Positions 1 to 4,822 of a stretch of 6,807 bases of DNA are shown one piece after another. The stretch is from an uncultured Collinsella sp. Lineage in GTDB: Bacteria > Actinomycetota > Coriobacteriia > Coriobacteriales > Coriobacteriaceae. Within the stretch, counting starts at the first letter, position 1, and each line of letters opens with the position of its first letter. The translations under genes were made by a program, and so were the position numbers. Location: positions 1 through 6,807 of the forward strand of contig CABUGI010000098.1 of NCBI GenBank assembly GCA_902491055.1, written 5' to 3'. The notes under the pieces were generated by a model. That model was not told the DNA's origin, did no database searches, and worked only from the letters and a program-made list of their open reading frames with translations.

Positions 1-1
1 T

Positions 2-409
2 CAACGATATGGCACCGTGAGGACACATATATGTCAATCCTGGTCTAACAGAGCCTTAATTAAAGACATCACCGGTGCCACAAAGAGTGCCTTCATAGCC
101 GCATCCTACGCATCCGCCGCATGCCTCACGAAACTCACCACCACACTCGCAGGCGCAGCCGCCCGTGGGATTACCCTTGAGGTTTATGTTGCCTCACCTC
201 CGCGCGATGACGCGAAAGCGATTTTTGCCGAGATGAACGTCGACTATTCCGTCAAGGCCAAAGGGCGGCTGTGCGCGGCCGTGATTGACGAGGAAACTGT
301 CTGGTACGGGACTATCCCGCTGCTGGCATTCCCCAAGAAAGAAGACCGCAGCATCCGTTTCAAAAGCAACGAAGTCGCCGCTGAGTTTTTGAGCGAAATC
401 CAGCAATGA
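2..409 (+). CDS. C-terminal fragment of a helicase-associated PLD-like domain protein (5' end outside window)
   Basis: The reading frame is open to the left edge, so this is the 3' end of a gene and the GTG at 17 need not be its start. The visible ~135 residues match the pattern of the phospholipase-D-like domain that ends many bacterial DEAD/DEAH-box helicases: a helix and strand (ITGATKSAFIAASYAS), then GITLEVYVASPP, then AAVIDEETVWYGTIPLLAF, then an AAEFLSEI tail. In active relatives the motif before the VWYG segment is H-x-K-x4-D followed by an Asn after VWYGSI. Here the aligned stretch is GRLCAAVID (263-289): Arg replaces His, Cys replaces Lys, and Pro replaces the later Asn. Only the Asp survives, so nuclease or phosphodiesterase chemistry is unlikely in this domain. 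The helicase motifs, if present, lie outside the window. The family assignment comes from remembered sequence patterns and is moderately sure. A decaying relic gene is also possible. Confidence 0.6.
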   Translation, partial: QRYGTVRTHICQSWSNRALIKDITGATKSAFIAASYASAACLTKLTTTLAGAAARGITLEVYVASPPRDDAKAIFAEMNVDYSVKAKGRLCAAVIDEETVWYGTIPLLAFPKKEDRSIRFKSNEVAAEFLSEIQQ

Positions 410-450
410 GGAGAACCGGGGGCCGCAGCAGCGAACGGGGCGCGCCTATC

Positions 451-517
451 AGTTGCGGTGAAATAGGGACTGTTTTTGGCCAATCGACCGCAAATCAGTC
501 CCTATTCCACCGCAACT
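451..517. repeat. 22-bp-arm inverted repeat, copy 1 (REP/MITE-like, possible bidirectional terminator)
   Basis: The arms 451-472 and 496-517 are complementary at 21 of 22 positions and enclose a 23-nt loop. The outer part of the arm reads AGTTGCGGTGAAATAGGGAC. The single mismatch is A461 opposite C507, which becomes a U-G wobble in a minus-strand transcript. The element lies between the converging 3' ends of the helicase-like gene and the toxin gene, where it could end transcription from both sides, although neither flank carries a good T-run. A second copy is at 6609-6675. Its role is inferred; the structure is seen directly. Confidence 0.85.
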
Positions 518-530
518 TGGAAATCGGCGA

Positions 531-839
531 TCAGCCCAGCGGACCCTGAAACAGCTCCTGATGAGTGCCCATTCTCACCAGCCTAATCACTGGGTTAGTC
601 TTATGGGGAAGATAAAGAACGACCACATCGACCAAGCCATCGGATAGGTGGAAATCGATGTGGCCGTTGTAGTTTCCGCCCGGGTTTGAGAGCTCGTGGG
701 CGCCATACTCCGCCGGAAGTGACCCATGAGCCACAAGCTCTGCAACCGCCGCTTTAAACTCACTTTTTAGCTGCGGATGCATGCGCATCGTTCGTTTGTA
801 GTCCACCTTAAATTGAGCCTCGACTTTTATCTCGAACAT
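531..839 (-). CDS. yafQ: YafQ-family mRNA interferase toxin of a type II toxin-antitoxin pair
   Basis: This 102-residue protein has the size and plan of RelE-superfamily YafQ toxins: FKVDYKRTMR near residues 10-19, an AHEL segment at 47-50, NGHIDFHLSD at 58-67, a hydrophobic VVVLY strand, and the closing LVRMGTHQELF at 87-97. YafQ toxins bind the ribosome and cut translated mRNA using several histidines and an Asp. Plausible counterparts here are His48, His60 or His64 (alignment ambiguous), Asp67, His93 and Phe97. The Trp that follows the catalytic Asp in E. coli YafQ is absent, and a few extra residues sit in that loop. The start lies 2 nt after the antitoxin stop, with a GAGG ribosome site inside the antitoxin's last codons, so the two are translated together. 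Toxicity should be held in check by the upstream antitoxin. The symbol is by family only. Confidence 0.83.
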   Translation of the reverse strand: MFEIKVEAQFKVDYKRTMRMHPQLKSEFKAAVAELVAHGSLPAEYGAHELSNPGGNYNGHIDFHLSDGLVDVVVLYLPHKTNPVIRLVRMGTHQELFQGPLG

Positions 840-841
840 CG

Positions 842-1141
842 CTATTCCTCATCGAGGAATGACATAAGCTCATCAGCGTTATTGAATGACGGGCTATCGT
901 CCGGCAAAATCCCCAACTCATGAGCCTCGGCGATCACCATGGCACGCCTCGTCGCCTCGTTGGGCACCTCCGCCCTTCCTACAATCTCAAAAGGAATCTT
1001 TCGCTGATTTACCAGCTGCCGAACGGCAAGATTGAGATAGGAATTGAGGCTGAGGCCGACCGAATCCAAGAACTCAGTCGCCTGCTCCTTGAGCCCCTCT
1101 TCGATTCGAACCGTCGTAGGCTTAACTGTTGCTGTAGACAT
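842..1141 (-). CDS. dinJ: RelB/DinJ-family antitoxin
   Basis: This 99-residue protein opens with the ribbon-helix-helix pattern of DinJ/RelB antitoxins: a TTVRIEEGL strand at residues 9-17, then helices through EQATEFLDSVGLSLNSYLNL and AVRQLVNQRKIPFEI. The N-terminal part should dimerise and bind operator DNA. The acidic C-terminal tail (DDSPSFNNADELMSFLDEE) should wrap and neutralise the toxin. A near-perfect Shine-Dalgarno (AGGAGGT, plus-strand 1147-1153) sits 5 nt before the ATG and supports this start. It precedes the YafQ-type toxin in the same operon, the usual antitoxin-first order. The pair probably represses its own promoter, and the palindrome at 1189-1224 is a candidate operator. 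By eye the codons are more AT-rich than in tgt or the coiled-coil gene, consistent with an acquired module. Confidence 0.87.
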   Translation of the reverse strand: MSTATVKPTTVRIEEGLKEQATEFLDSVGLSLNSYLNLAVRQLVNQRKIPFEIVGRAEVPNEATRRAMVIAEAHELGILPDDSPSFNNADELMSFLDEE

Positions 1142-1146
1142 TTGCG

Positions 1147-1153
1147 ACCTCCT
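1147..1153 (-). promoter_or_regulatory. Strong Shine-Dalgarno of the antitoxin gene
   Basis: The minus strand reads AGGAGGT five nucleotides before the antitoxin ATG, which fixes the start at 1141. It is stronger than the toxin's site and fits the need for antitoxin excess over toxin. Confidence 0.8.
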
Positions 1154-1172
1154 CGCCCTCGTCTTTTACACC

Positions 1173-1178
1173 AGTATA
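1173..1178 (-). promoter_or_regulatory. Candidate -10 element of the toxin-antitoxin operon
   Basis: The minus strand reads TATACT 32 nt upstream of the antitoxin ATG. No convincing -35 lies at 16-18 nt. That interval falls inside the arm of the 1189-1224 palindrome, so a repressor bound there would cover the promoter. The assignment is tentative; a TATATT at 1182-1187 is an alternative. Confidence 0.35.
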
Positions 1179-1188
1179 CCCAATATAA

Positions 1189-1224
1189 ATGGCAATCTGA
1201 TGTTAAATAACATCAGATTGCCAT
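1189..1224. repeat. Perfect 16-bp palindrome between LOG-like gene and antitoxin: terminator and/or operator
   Basis: The arms ATGGCAATCTGATGTT (1189-1204) and AACATCAGATTGCCAT (1209-1224) are fully complementary around an AAAT loop. The hairpin lies 31 nt past the LOG-like stop codon. On the minus strand it is followed by TTTATATT, so it can act as that gene's intrinsic terminator, although the T-run is interrupted. It also overlaps the expected -35 region of the antitoxin-toxin operon, where autoregulatory operators of RelB/DinJ systems usually lie. The structure is certain; the function is inferred. Confidence 0.75.
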
Positions 1225-1254
1225 GCGTATTCATGTCGCGTGGGCACGATTGAT

Positions 1255-2013
1255 CTACATCAGCCCGCTCAGGGCGATGTCGACGGCCTCGTTGAGGTCG
1301 TCGGTAATGTGTACCAGATCCGGATCGAGCGGGCTGATCATGCCGGCGCCCATCACCGAACCGTTAAGCCAATCGAATAAGCCCTGCCAGTACTCGCTGC
1401 CCACCAGCACGAGCGGCATGCGTTTGACCTTGTGCGTCTGCACCAGCGTGAGCACCTCGAACATCTCGTCGAGCGTGCCAAAACCACCGGGAAACACGAT
1501 GGCGCCCGAGCTGTATTTGACGAACATGGTCTTGCGCACAAAGAAGTAACGGAAGTCCATGCCGAGGTTCACGTATTTATTGAGCCCATGCTCGTGCGGC
1601 AATTCAATGCCCAGGCCAACTGACTTGCCGTTGACACTCGCCGCTCCCCTGTTGGCCGCTTCCATGACGCCGGGGCCGCCACCGGTGATAACCGCCACGC
1701 CGCGCTGGGCAATCTTACGGCCGACCGTGCGCGCCGCCTTGTAGGCCGGGTCCGTCTTGGGCGTGCGGGCACTACCGAAGATGGTCACCGCAGGCCCTAA
1801 CTCGGCAAGTGCGCCAAAGCCATCGACAAACTCGGCCTGGATGCGCAGTACGCGCCACGGATCGGCATGCAGCCAGTCGGTCGACTCCTCGGGCGCCAGC
1901 AGGTTGGCGTAGGTGTTGTCCTTAGGAATCATGGGGCCGCGCATGACCACGGGGCCGCGGCGGTACGTCTCGTCGTAGGCAGGCTCGCCCTCGACGTTCT
2001 CATTCTTAATCAT
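1255..2013 (-). CDS. LOG-family (TIGR00730) Rossmann-fold nucleotide phosphoribohydrolase-like protein
   Basis: This 252-residue protein belongs to the LOG/TIGR00730 family, often mislabelled lysine decarboxylase. Studied members hydrolyse the N-glycosidic bond of nucleoside 5'-monophosphates: cytokinin ribotides in LOG, AMP or related nucleotides in others. Visible signatures are AVTIFGSART (75-84), GGGPGVMEAANRGA (111-124), the FFVRK arginine-lysine (157-161) and PGGFGTLDE (175-183), which supply the phosphate-binding loop and catalytic Arg/Glu set. The ~75-residue N-terminal part (RRGPVVMRGP, then DWLHADPWRVLRIQAEF) is typical of actinobacterial members. I place the start at 2013, because AGGAG at 2019-2023 precedes that ATG by 5 nt; an in-frame upstream ATG at 2085 would run codons through the tgt terminator. 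The substrate cannot be told from sequence. The gene lies just downstream of tgt, with a terminator between them. Confidence 0.88.
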   Translation of the reverse strand: MIKNENVEGEPAYDETYRRGPVVMRGPMIPKDNTYANLLAPEESTDWLHADPWRVLRIQAEFVDGFGALAELGPAVTIFGSARTPKTDPAYKAARTVGRKIAQRGVAVITGGGPGVMEAANRGAASVNGKSVGLGIELPHEHGLNKYVNLGMDFRYFFVRKTMFVKYSSGAIVFPGGFGTLDEMFEVLTLVQTHKVKRMPLVLVGSEYWQGLFDWLNGSVMGAGMISPLDPDLVHITDDLNEAVDIALSGLM

Positions 2014-2018
2014 GGGCA

Positions 2019-2023
2019 CTCCT
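2019..2023 (-). promoter_or_regulatory. Ribosome binding site deciding the LOG-like start
   Basis: AGGAG on the minus strand stands 5 nt before the ATG at 2013. It rules against the longer reading that begins at 2085, which has no comparable site and would translate through a terminator stem. Confidence 0.75.
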
Positions 2024-2028
2024 ATCGA

Positions 2029-2077
2029 GAAAAAGAAAAGCGGGCGGGGTCGACGCCATGCGCCAAACACCCGCCCG
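2029..2077 (-). terminator. Intrinsic terminator downstream of tgt
   Basis: Stem CGGGCGGG/CCCGCCCG (2041-2048 with 2070-2077), all G-C pairs, is followed on the minus strand by CTTTTCTTTTTC (plus 2029-2040). This is a textbook rho-independent signal for minus-strand transcription leaving tgt. It ends only 5 nt before the ribosome site of the next gene, so that gene must be reached by read-through or by a promoter upstream of the hairpin. Confidence 0.8.
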
Positions 2078-2112
2078 AACATCAACTATTCGGTATGGTA
2101 CCCACGATGCAT

Positions 2113-2122
2113 CAAGCGCTTG
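2113..2122. promoter_or_regulatory. LacI-type operator-like palindrome CAAGCGCTTG
   Basis: A perfect 10-bp palindrome with the AAGCGCTT core typical of LacI/GalR-family operators lies between the tgt stop and the tgt terminator, where a promoter for the LOG-like gene could sit. Palindromes this short occur by chance, no matching regulator gene is in the window, and the call is weak. Confidence 0.25.
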
Positions 2123-2149
2123 CAAGGCATCGGTCAGCGGTCGCGGCTC

Positions 2150-3289
2150 TTAGTAATCCACCGCCGCAGGGCTGTTCATCCAGTCGCTCACAAACGCGCC
2201 GTAGCGGCCCTCGATAATGGCCTGGCGGGCACGCTGCATAAGGTTGAGCAGGTAGTAGATGTTGTGCATCGAAAGCAGGATGCCGCCGAGCATCTCCTTC
2301 TGCGTGACCATGTGGCGAATGAGCGCGCGGCTGTAGCCGCCCGTGCACACCGGGCAGGTGCAGGTGGGGTCGATGGGGCCGTCGTCGTGCGCAAAACGCG
2401 CGTTGCGGAAGTTAAGGCGACCTTCACTGGAAAATGCCGTGCCCATGCGGCCGGTGCGCGTCGGCAGCACGCAGTCGAACATATCGATGCCCACGCCCAC
2501 GCCGCGCACGAGCGTCGTCGGGTTGCCGACGCCCATCAGGTAGCGCGGCTTGTGCTTGGGCATGTACTCGCTCACAAGCGGCGCCAGGGTCTCGAACATG
2601 GTCTCGTGGTCCTCGCCCACCGAGTAGCCGCCGATGCCGTAACCGGGGAAGTCGCCGCACTCCTCCAGATGGCGCAGAGAGCGCAGGCGCAGATCCAGAT
2701 GCATGCCGCCCTGGACGATGCCAAAGAGCGCCTGGTCATCGCGGGTGTGAGCCTTGTAGCAGCGCTCGGCCCACATGCTCGACAGCTCCACCGCGCGCTC
2801 AACGTAGGCGCGCGTGGCGGGATAGCCCGGGCACTGGTCCAGCTGCATGCAGATGTCGGAGCCGAGCTTCATGGCGATCTCCATGTTGTCCTCGGGTGTC
2901 CAGAACACGTGGCGGCCGTCGTAATCGTTGACGATAAAGCGCACGCCCTCGTCGGTGAGCTTGACGGCGTCGTTGTGGCTGAACACCTGGAAACCGCCCG
3001 AGTCGGTGAGGATAGGACCGTGCCAGTTCATAAACTTGTGCAGGCCGCCCAGCTCGGCGATGGTATCCTCGCCGGGACGCATGGACAGGTGATAGGTATT
3101 GGCAAGCACGATCTGGGCACCGAGCTGCTTGACGGTCTCGGTAGGAATACCCTTGACGTTTGCCTTGGTGCCCACGGGCATAAAGATTGGCGTCTCGATG
3201 TCGCCGTGCGGGGTGTGCAGTACGCCGGCGCGCGCGTGCGTCGTCGGGTCCTCGGCGATCAGGTCGAATTTAAAAAGGCTCTGGTCCAT
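2150..3289 (-). CDS. tgt: Queuine tRNA-ribosyltransferase (tRNA-guanine transglycosylase)
   Basis: This is a full-length 379-residue bacterial Tgt, the usual size. The enzyme swaps guanine-34 in the GUN anticodons of tRNA Asp, Asn, His and Tyr for preQ1 (or a salvaged queuine-type base) in the cytoplasm, a step of queuosine synthesis. Key residues can be read directly: TDSGGFQ with general-base Asp96, LDQCP with Asp151 and Cys153 in the base pocket, GIVQGG at 190-195, nucleophile Asp272 in GIDMFDCVLPTR, and the zinc site Cys310, Cys312, Cys315 with His342. An AAGGAG ribosome site (3299-3304) lies 9 nt before the ATG, and a TATAAT box is 38 nt upstream. No queA, queC-F or transporter gene is next to it, so whether the cell makes or scavenges the base is not shown. 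The gene ends in its own terminator before the LOG-like gene. The assignment is very secure. Confidence 0.98.
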   Translation of the reverse strand: MDQSLFKFDLIAEDPTTHARAGVLHTPHGDIETPIFMPVGTKANVKGIPTETVKQLGAQIVLANTYHLSMRPGEDTIAELGGLHKFMNWHGPILTDSGGFQVFSHNDAVKLTDEGVRFIVNDYDGRHVFWTPEDNMEIAMKLGSDICMQLDQCPGYPATRAYVERAVELSSMWAERCYKAHTRDDQALFGIVQGGMHLDLRLRSLRHLEECGDFPGYGIGGYSVGEDHETMFETLAPLVSEYMPKHKPRYLMGVGNPTTLVRGVGVGIDMFDCVLPTRTGRMGTAFSSEGRLNFRNARFAHDDGPIDPTCTCPVCTGGYSRALIRHMVTQKEMLGGILLSMHNIYYLLNLMQRARQAIIEGRYGAFVSDWMNSPAAVDY

Positions 3290-3298
3290 AAACTGGAA

Positions 3299-3304
3299 CT
3301 CCTT
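3299..3304 (-). promoter_or_regulatory. Ribosome binding site of tgt
   Basis: AAGGAG on the minus strand with a 9-nt gap to the ATG at 3289 supports the annotated tgt start, which also agrees with the family N-terminus. Confidence 0.75.
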
Positions 3305-3326
3305 GGTTGCGGTTCATACGCAAACC

Positions 3327-3332
3327 ATTATA
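3327..3332 (-). promoter_or_regulatory. Candidate -10 box (TATAAT) of the tgt promoter
   Basis: The minus strand carries an exact TATAAT placed so that a transcript would have a leader of about 30 nt containing the tgt ribosome site. The -35 region at 17-18 nt (TCGGTG or CGGTGC) is poor. It suggests tgt is transcribed on its own rather than by read-through from the SDR gene, which has a strong terminator. Confidence 0.45.
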
Positions 3333-3380
3333 CGGGCAACCCGCAAGAAGCACCGACTCGACAGAAACTGATGCATTAAA

Positions 3381-3516
3381 CGACTAGTCGTCGGGGACAA
3401 TCTTCAGCGCCATCTTGCAAAGAAGTGTCCCAATCTGCCGGCACTTAGGGACCGTCCCCAGGTGCCGGCAAGAGCGTCCCTTTCGACTAGTCATTTAAGA
3501 ACGTCCCCAACGACTA
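3381..3516. repeat. Composite nested inverted repeat of GGGAC/GTCCC-type units
   Basis: Outer arms 3385-3404 and 3497-3516 are complementary at 17 of 20 positions (core TAGTCGT-GGGGAC). Inside them lies an inner pair, 3436-3452 with 3454-3470, complementary at 15 of 17 and built on TGCCGGCA and GGGAC/GTCCC. Further single units occur at 3422-3443 (GAAGTGTCCC...TGCCGGCAC) and 3475-3480. CGACTAGTC appears as a direct repeat at 3381-3389 and 3484-3492. The block fills the space upstream of the tgt promoter and looks like several REP-type palindromes stacked on one another. No ORF is supported here. Confidence 0.75.
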
Positions 3517-3554
3517 CATCTGGGATTATTTCCAACGGCCAAGGCAATGCCGAT

Positions 3555-3587
3555 GCTCTGGCGACGTCAGCGAGCGGTCGCCAGAGC
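3555..3587. repeat. 11-bp hairpin GCTCTGGCGAC, partner of a competing long stem
   Basis: Arms 3555-3565 and 3577-3587 are perfectly complementary around an 11-nt loop. The right arm is also part of a longer stem, 3574-3589 with 3658-3673 (16 pairs including one G-T), that encloses the SDR terminator. The two pairings exclude each other. Confidence 0.7.
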
Positions 3588-3599
3588 GAACAAATTGGC

Positions 3600-3644
3600 A
3601 TGAAAAGAGGACGGCATAGACCTTCTGGTCATGCCGTCCTCTTT
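3600..3644 (-). terminator. Intrinsic terminator of the SDR gene
   Basis: The stem AAAGAGGACGGCAT/ATGCCGTCCTCTTT (3604-3617 with 3631-3644) is perfect for 14 bp and continues, after one bulged A, with four more pairs around a TTCT loop. Minus-strand transcription from the SDR gene reads CCTCTTTTCA at its 3' side, a usable U-run. The opposite direction ends in CTCTTTGAA and is weaker. Confidence 0.8.
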
Positions 3645-3687
3645 GAATGACAAGTTGTCGCTCTGGTGACCGCGCAGCGTCGGCTGG

Positions 3688-3711
3688 TCCGCCGTTCGTT
3701 AGAACGGCGGA
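3688..3711 (-). repeat. 10-bp hairpin just after the SDR stop codon
   Basis: TCCGCCGTTC (3688-3697) and GAACGGCGGA (3702-3711) pair perfectly around GTTA, starting 16 nt past the SDR stop. No T-run follows, so it is more likely a 3'-end stabilising or backup structure than a terminator. A small palindrome GACAAGTTGTC at 3649-3659 lies between it and the real terminator. Confidence 0.6.
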
Positions 3712-3727
3712 ACCTGAGACGTAACCC

Positions 3728-4528
3728 CTACGGCCGCTGGCCCATGCCACCCTCGAGGGTGACGGTCTCGCCATTCATGTACTTAAAGTCGGGACCGCAG
3801 AGCTGAACGACCACGCGGCCAATTTCCTTCTCGACGTCGCCGTAGTGGCCCGCCGGCGGCATGTGGACGTTGGCCTTGAACGCCTCGGGATAAGCATCCT
3901 GGAAGTTCTCGAGCGCAGCGGTCCAAGCAAGCGGGCACACGATGTTGACGTTGATGCCGTCCTTGCCCCACTCGTTGGCGGCAACGCGGGTCAGGCCGCG
4001 GATGCCCTCCTTGGCGGCAGCATAGCTGCACTGGCCGTAGTTGCCAAACAGGCCGGCGCCCGAGGCAAAGTTGACCACGGAGCCCTTGGTCTCCTTCAGG
4101 TGCGGATAGGCCTTCTGCATGTACAGGTAAGTAGCATACAGACCGGAATAAATGGCCAGGTTAAACTGATCCATGGTGTGATCGGCGATGGTCACGCCCG
4201 AGGCGCTGGCTTGAGCATTGTTGACGACGGCGTCGATGCGGCCGAACTCCTCAATGGCCTTGTCGATGACGTTCTGGACGACGGCCTCGTTGTCCTGACC
4301 GGCCGAAACATCGGCCTGAACGGGCAGAACCTTAACGCCGTACTCGGCCTCGAGAGACTCCTTGGCGGCCTCGAGCTTGGCGACGTTGCGGCCGGTGATG
4401 ACAAGGTTTGCGCCCTCCTTGGCAAAAGCGATATCGATGCCGTAACCGATGGAGCCAGCGGAACCGTCCTTGAGCGTGGCCTTGCCGCCGCCGGTGACGA
4501 TCACGGTCTTACCAGTGAAAAGTCCCAT
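3728..4528 (-). CDS. SDR-family dehydrogenase, probable 12-alpha-hydroxysteroid dehydrogenase
   Basis: This 266-residue classical short-chain dehydrogenase has cofactor motif TGGGKATLKDG...GSIGYG (12-30), NNAQASASG (103-111), catalytic Ser156, Tyr169 and Lys173 (YAAAK), and the C-terminal GETVTLEGGMGQRP (253-266). Long stretches (EGANLVITGRN, NNAQASASG, IYSGLYAT, NFASGAGLFGN, CSYAAAKEGIRGL, GGMGQRP) match what I recall of the clostridial NADP-dependent 12-alpha-HSDH. That enzyme oxidises the C12 hydroxyl of cholate-type bile acids or reduces the 12-oxo form. Arg47 after the second strand suits NADP(H). Compared with that enzyme it has several extra residues (about 18-25) in the glycine-rich loop. 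The start is supported by AAAGGA at 4535-4540, 6 nt upstream. It is a monocistronic unit with its own terminator. The SDR fold is certain; the 12-alpha substrate is inferred from similarity, and another hydroxysteroid or alcohol is possible. Confidence 0.9.
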   Translation of the reverse strand: MGLFTGKTVIVTGGGKATLKDGSAGSIGYGIDIAFAKEGANLVITGRNVAKLEAAKESLEAEYGVKVLPVQADVSAGQDNEAVVQNVIDKAIEEFGRIDAVVNNAQASASGVTIADHTMDQFNLAIYSGLYATYLYMQKAYPHLKETKGSVVNFASGAGLFGNYGQCSYAAAKEGIRGLTRVAANEWGKDGINVNIVCPLAWTAALENFQDAYPEAFKANVHMPPAGHYGDVEKEIGRVVVQLCGPDFKYMNGETVTLEGGMGQRP

Positions 4529-4822
4529 ACAAAGTCCTTTCGAATCGCGACGGGCACGCCCGCCGACTGCGCGTATCCAACTTCACGCGCCAAAAGCTGA
4601 AATGCAACTTTAGCGTGTTCAAGTGAAAAATAAAGACCGCAGCAGGCGAACGGCGCAACGTCATTCGGCGAAGGGATTGTCAAGTACAAACTGGATAAAG
4701 CGGCCGAGTTGTTGTTATCAGATCGAGCCATCGAACACGTTTTGAAACTTTGCTGCGGCGCGCGGGATGTCGGCGCGAGACTTTATCATAGGGTGACAAA
4801 CAACGATGAGGAGCACATGCCT
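4529..4822. other. Divergent intergenic region between SDR gene and coiled-coil gene
   Basis: This stretch of 294 bases has no supportable gene. A 76-codon minus-strand frame through it overlaps the SDR start and has no family features. The SDR ribosome site (AAAGGA, 4535-4540) and the coiled-coil gene's site (GAGGAG, 4808-4813) lie at its two ends, so promoters for both genes must be within it. A minus-strand TTGACA (4678-4683) has no -10 at the right distance. A plus-strand TATCAT (4784-4789) could be a -10 with a poor -35. I see no riboswitch, tRNA or clear repeat. Confidence 0.5.
4808..4813 (+). promoter_or_regulatory. Ribosome binding site deciding the coiled-coil gene start
   Basis: GAGGAG lies 9 nt before the ATG at 4823 but only 3 nt before the in-frame ATG at 4817. 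The second ATG is the better-spaced start, and the far upstream ATG at 4709 has no ribosome site. Confidence 0.6.

Noticed and set aside
2012..3379. A 455-codon open frame on the plus strand opposite tgt
   Set aside because: It is exactly antisense to an unmistakable Tgt with all catalytic and zinc residues. It is rich in Ala, His, Val and Arg, shows no domain, and arises from GC-rich codon bias.
3290..3380. Possible preQ1 riboswitch ahead of tgt
   Set aside because: The leader implied by the TATAAT box is only about 30 nt, and I see no preQ1 aptamer hairpin with an A-rich tail in it or just upstream.
3381..3671. Possible CRISPR array or tRNA in the repeat-rich gap
   Set aside because: Repeats are inverted, of different lengths and irregularly spaced, without uniform spacers. 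No cloverleaf or T-loop consensus is visible on either strand.
3845..4600. A 251-codon plus-strand frame opposite the SDR gene
   Set aside because: It is antisense to a complete SDR with intact catalytic residues, and its low-complexity Ala/Gly/Val/Leu composition has no family pattern.
4501..4731. A 76-codon minus-strand frame in the divergent intergenic region
   Set aside because: It overlaps the SDR start in another frame, has no ribosome site or recognisable domain, and would occupy the only space for the SDR promoter.
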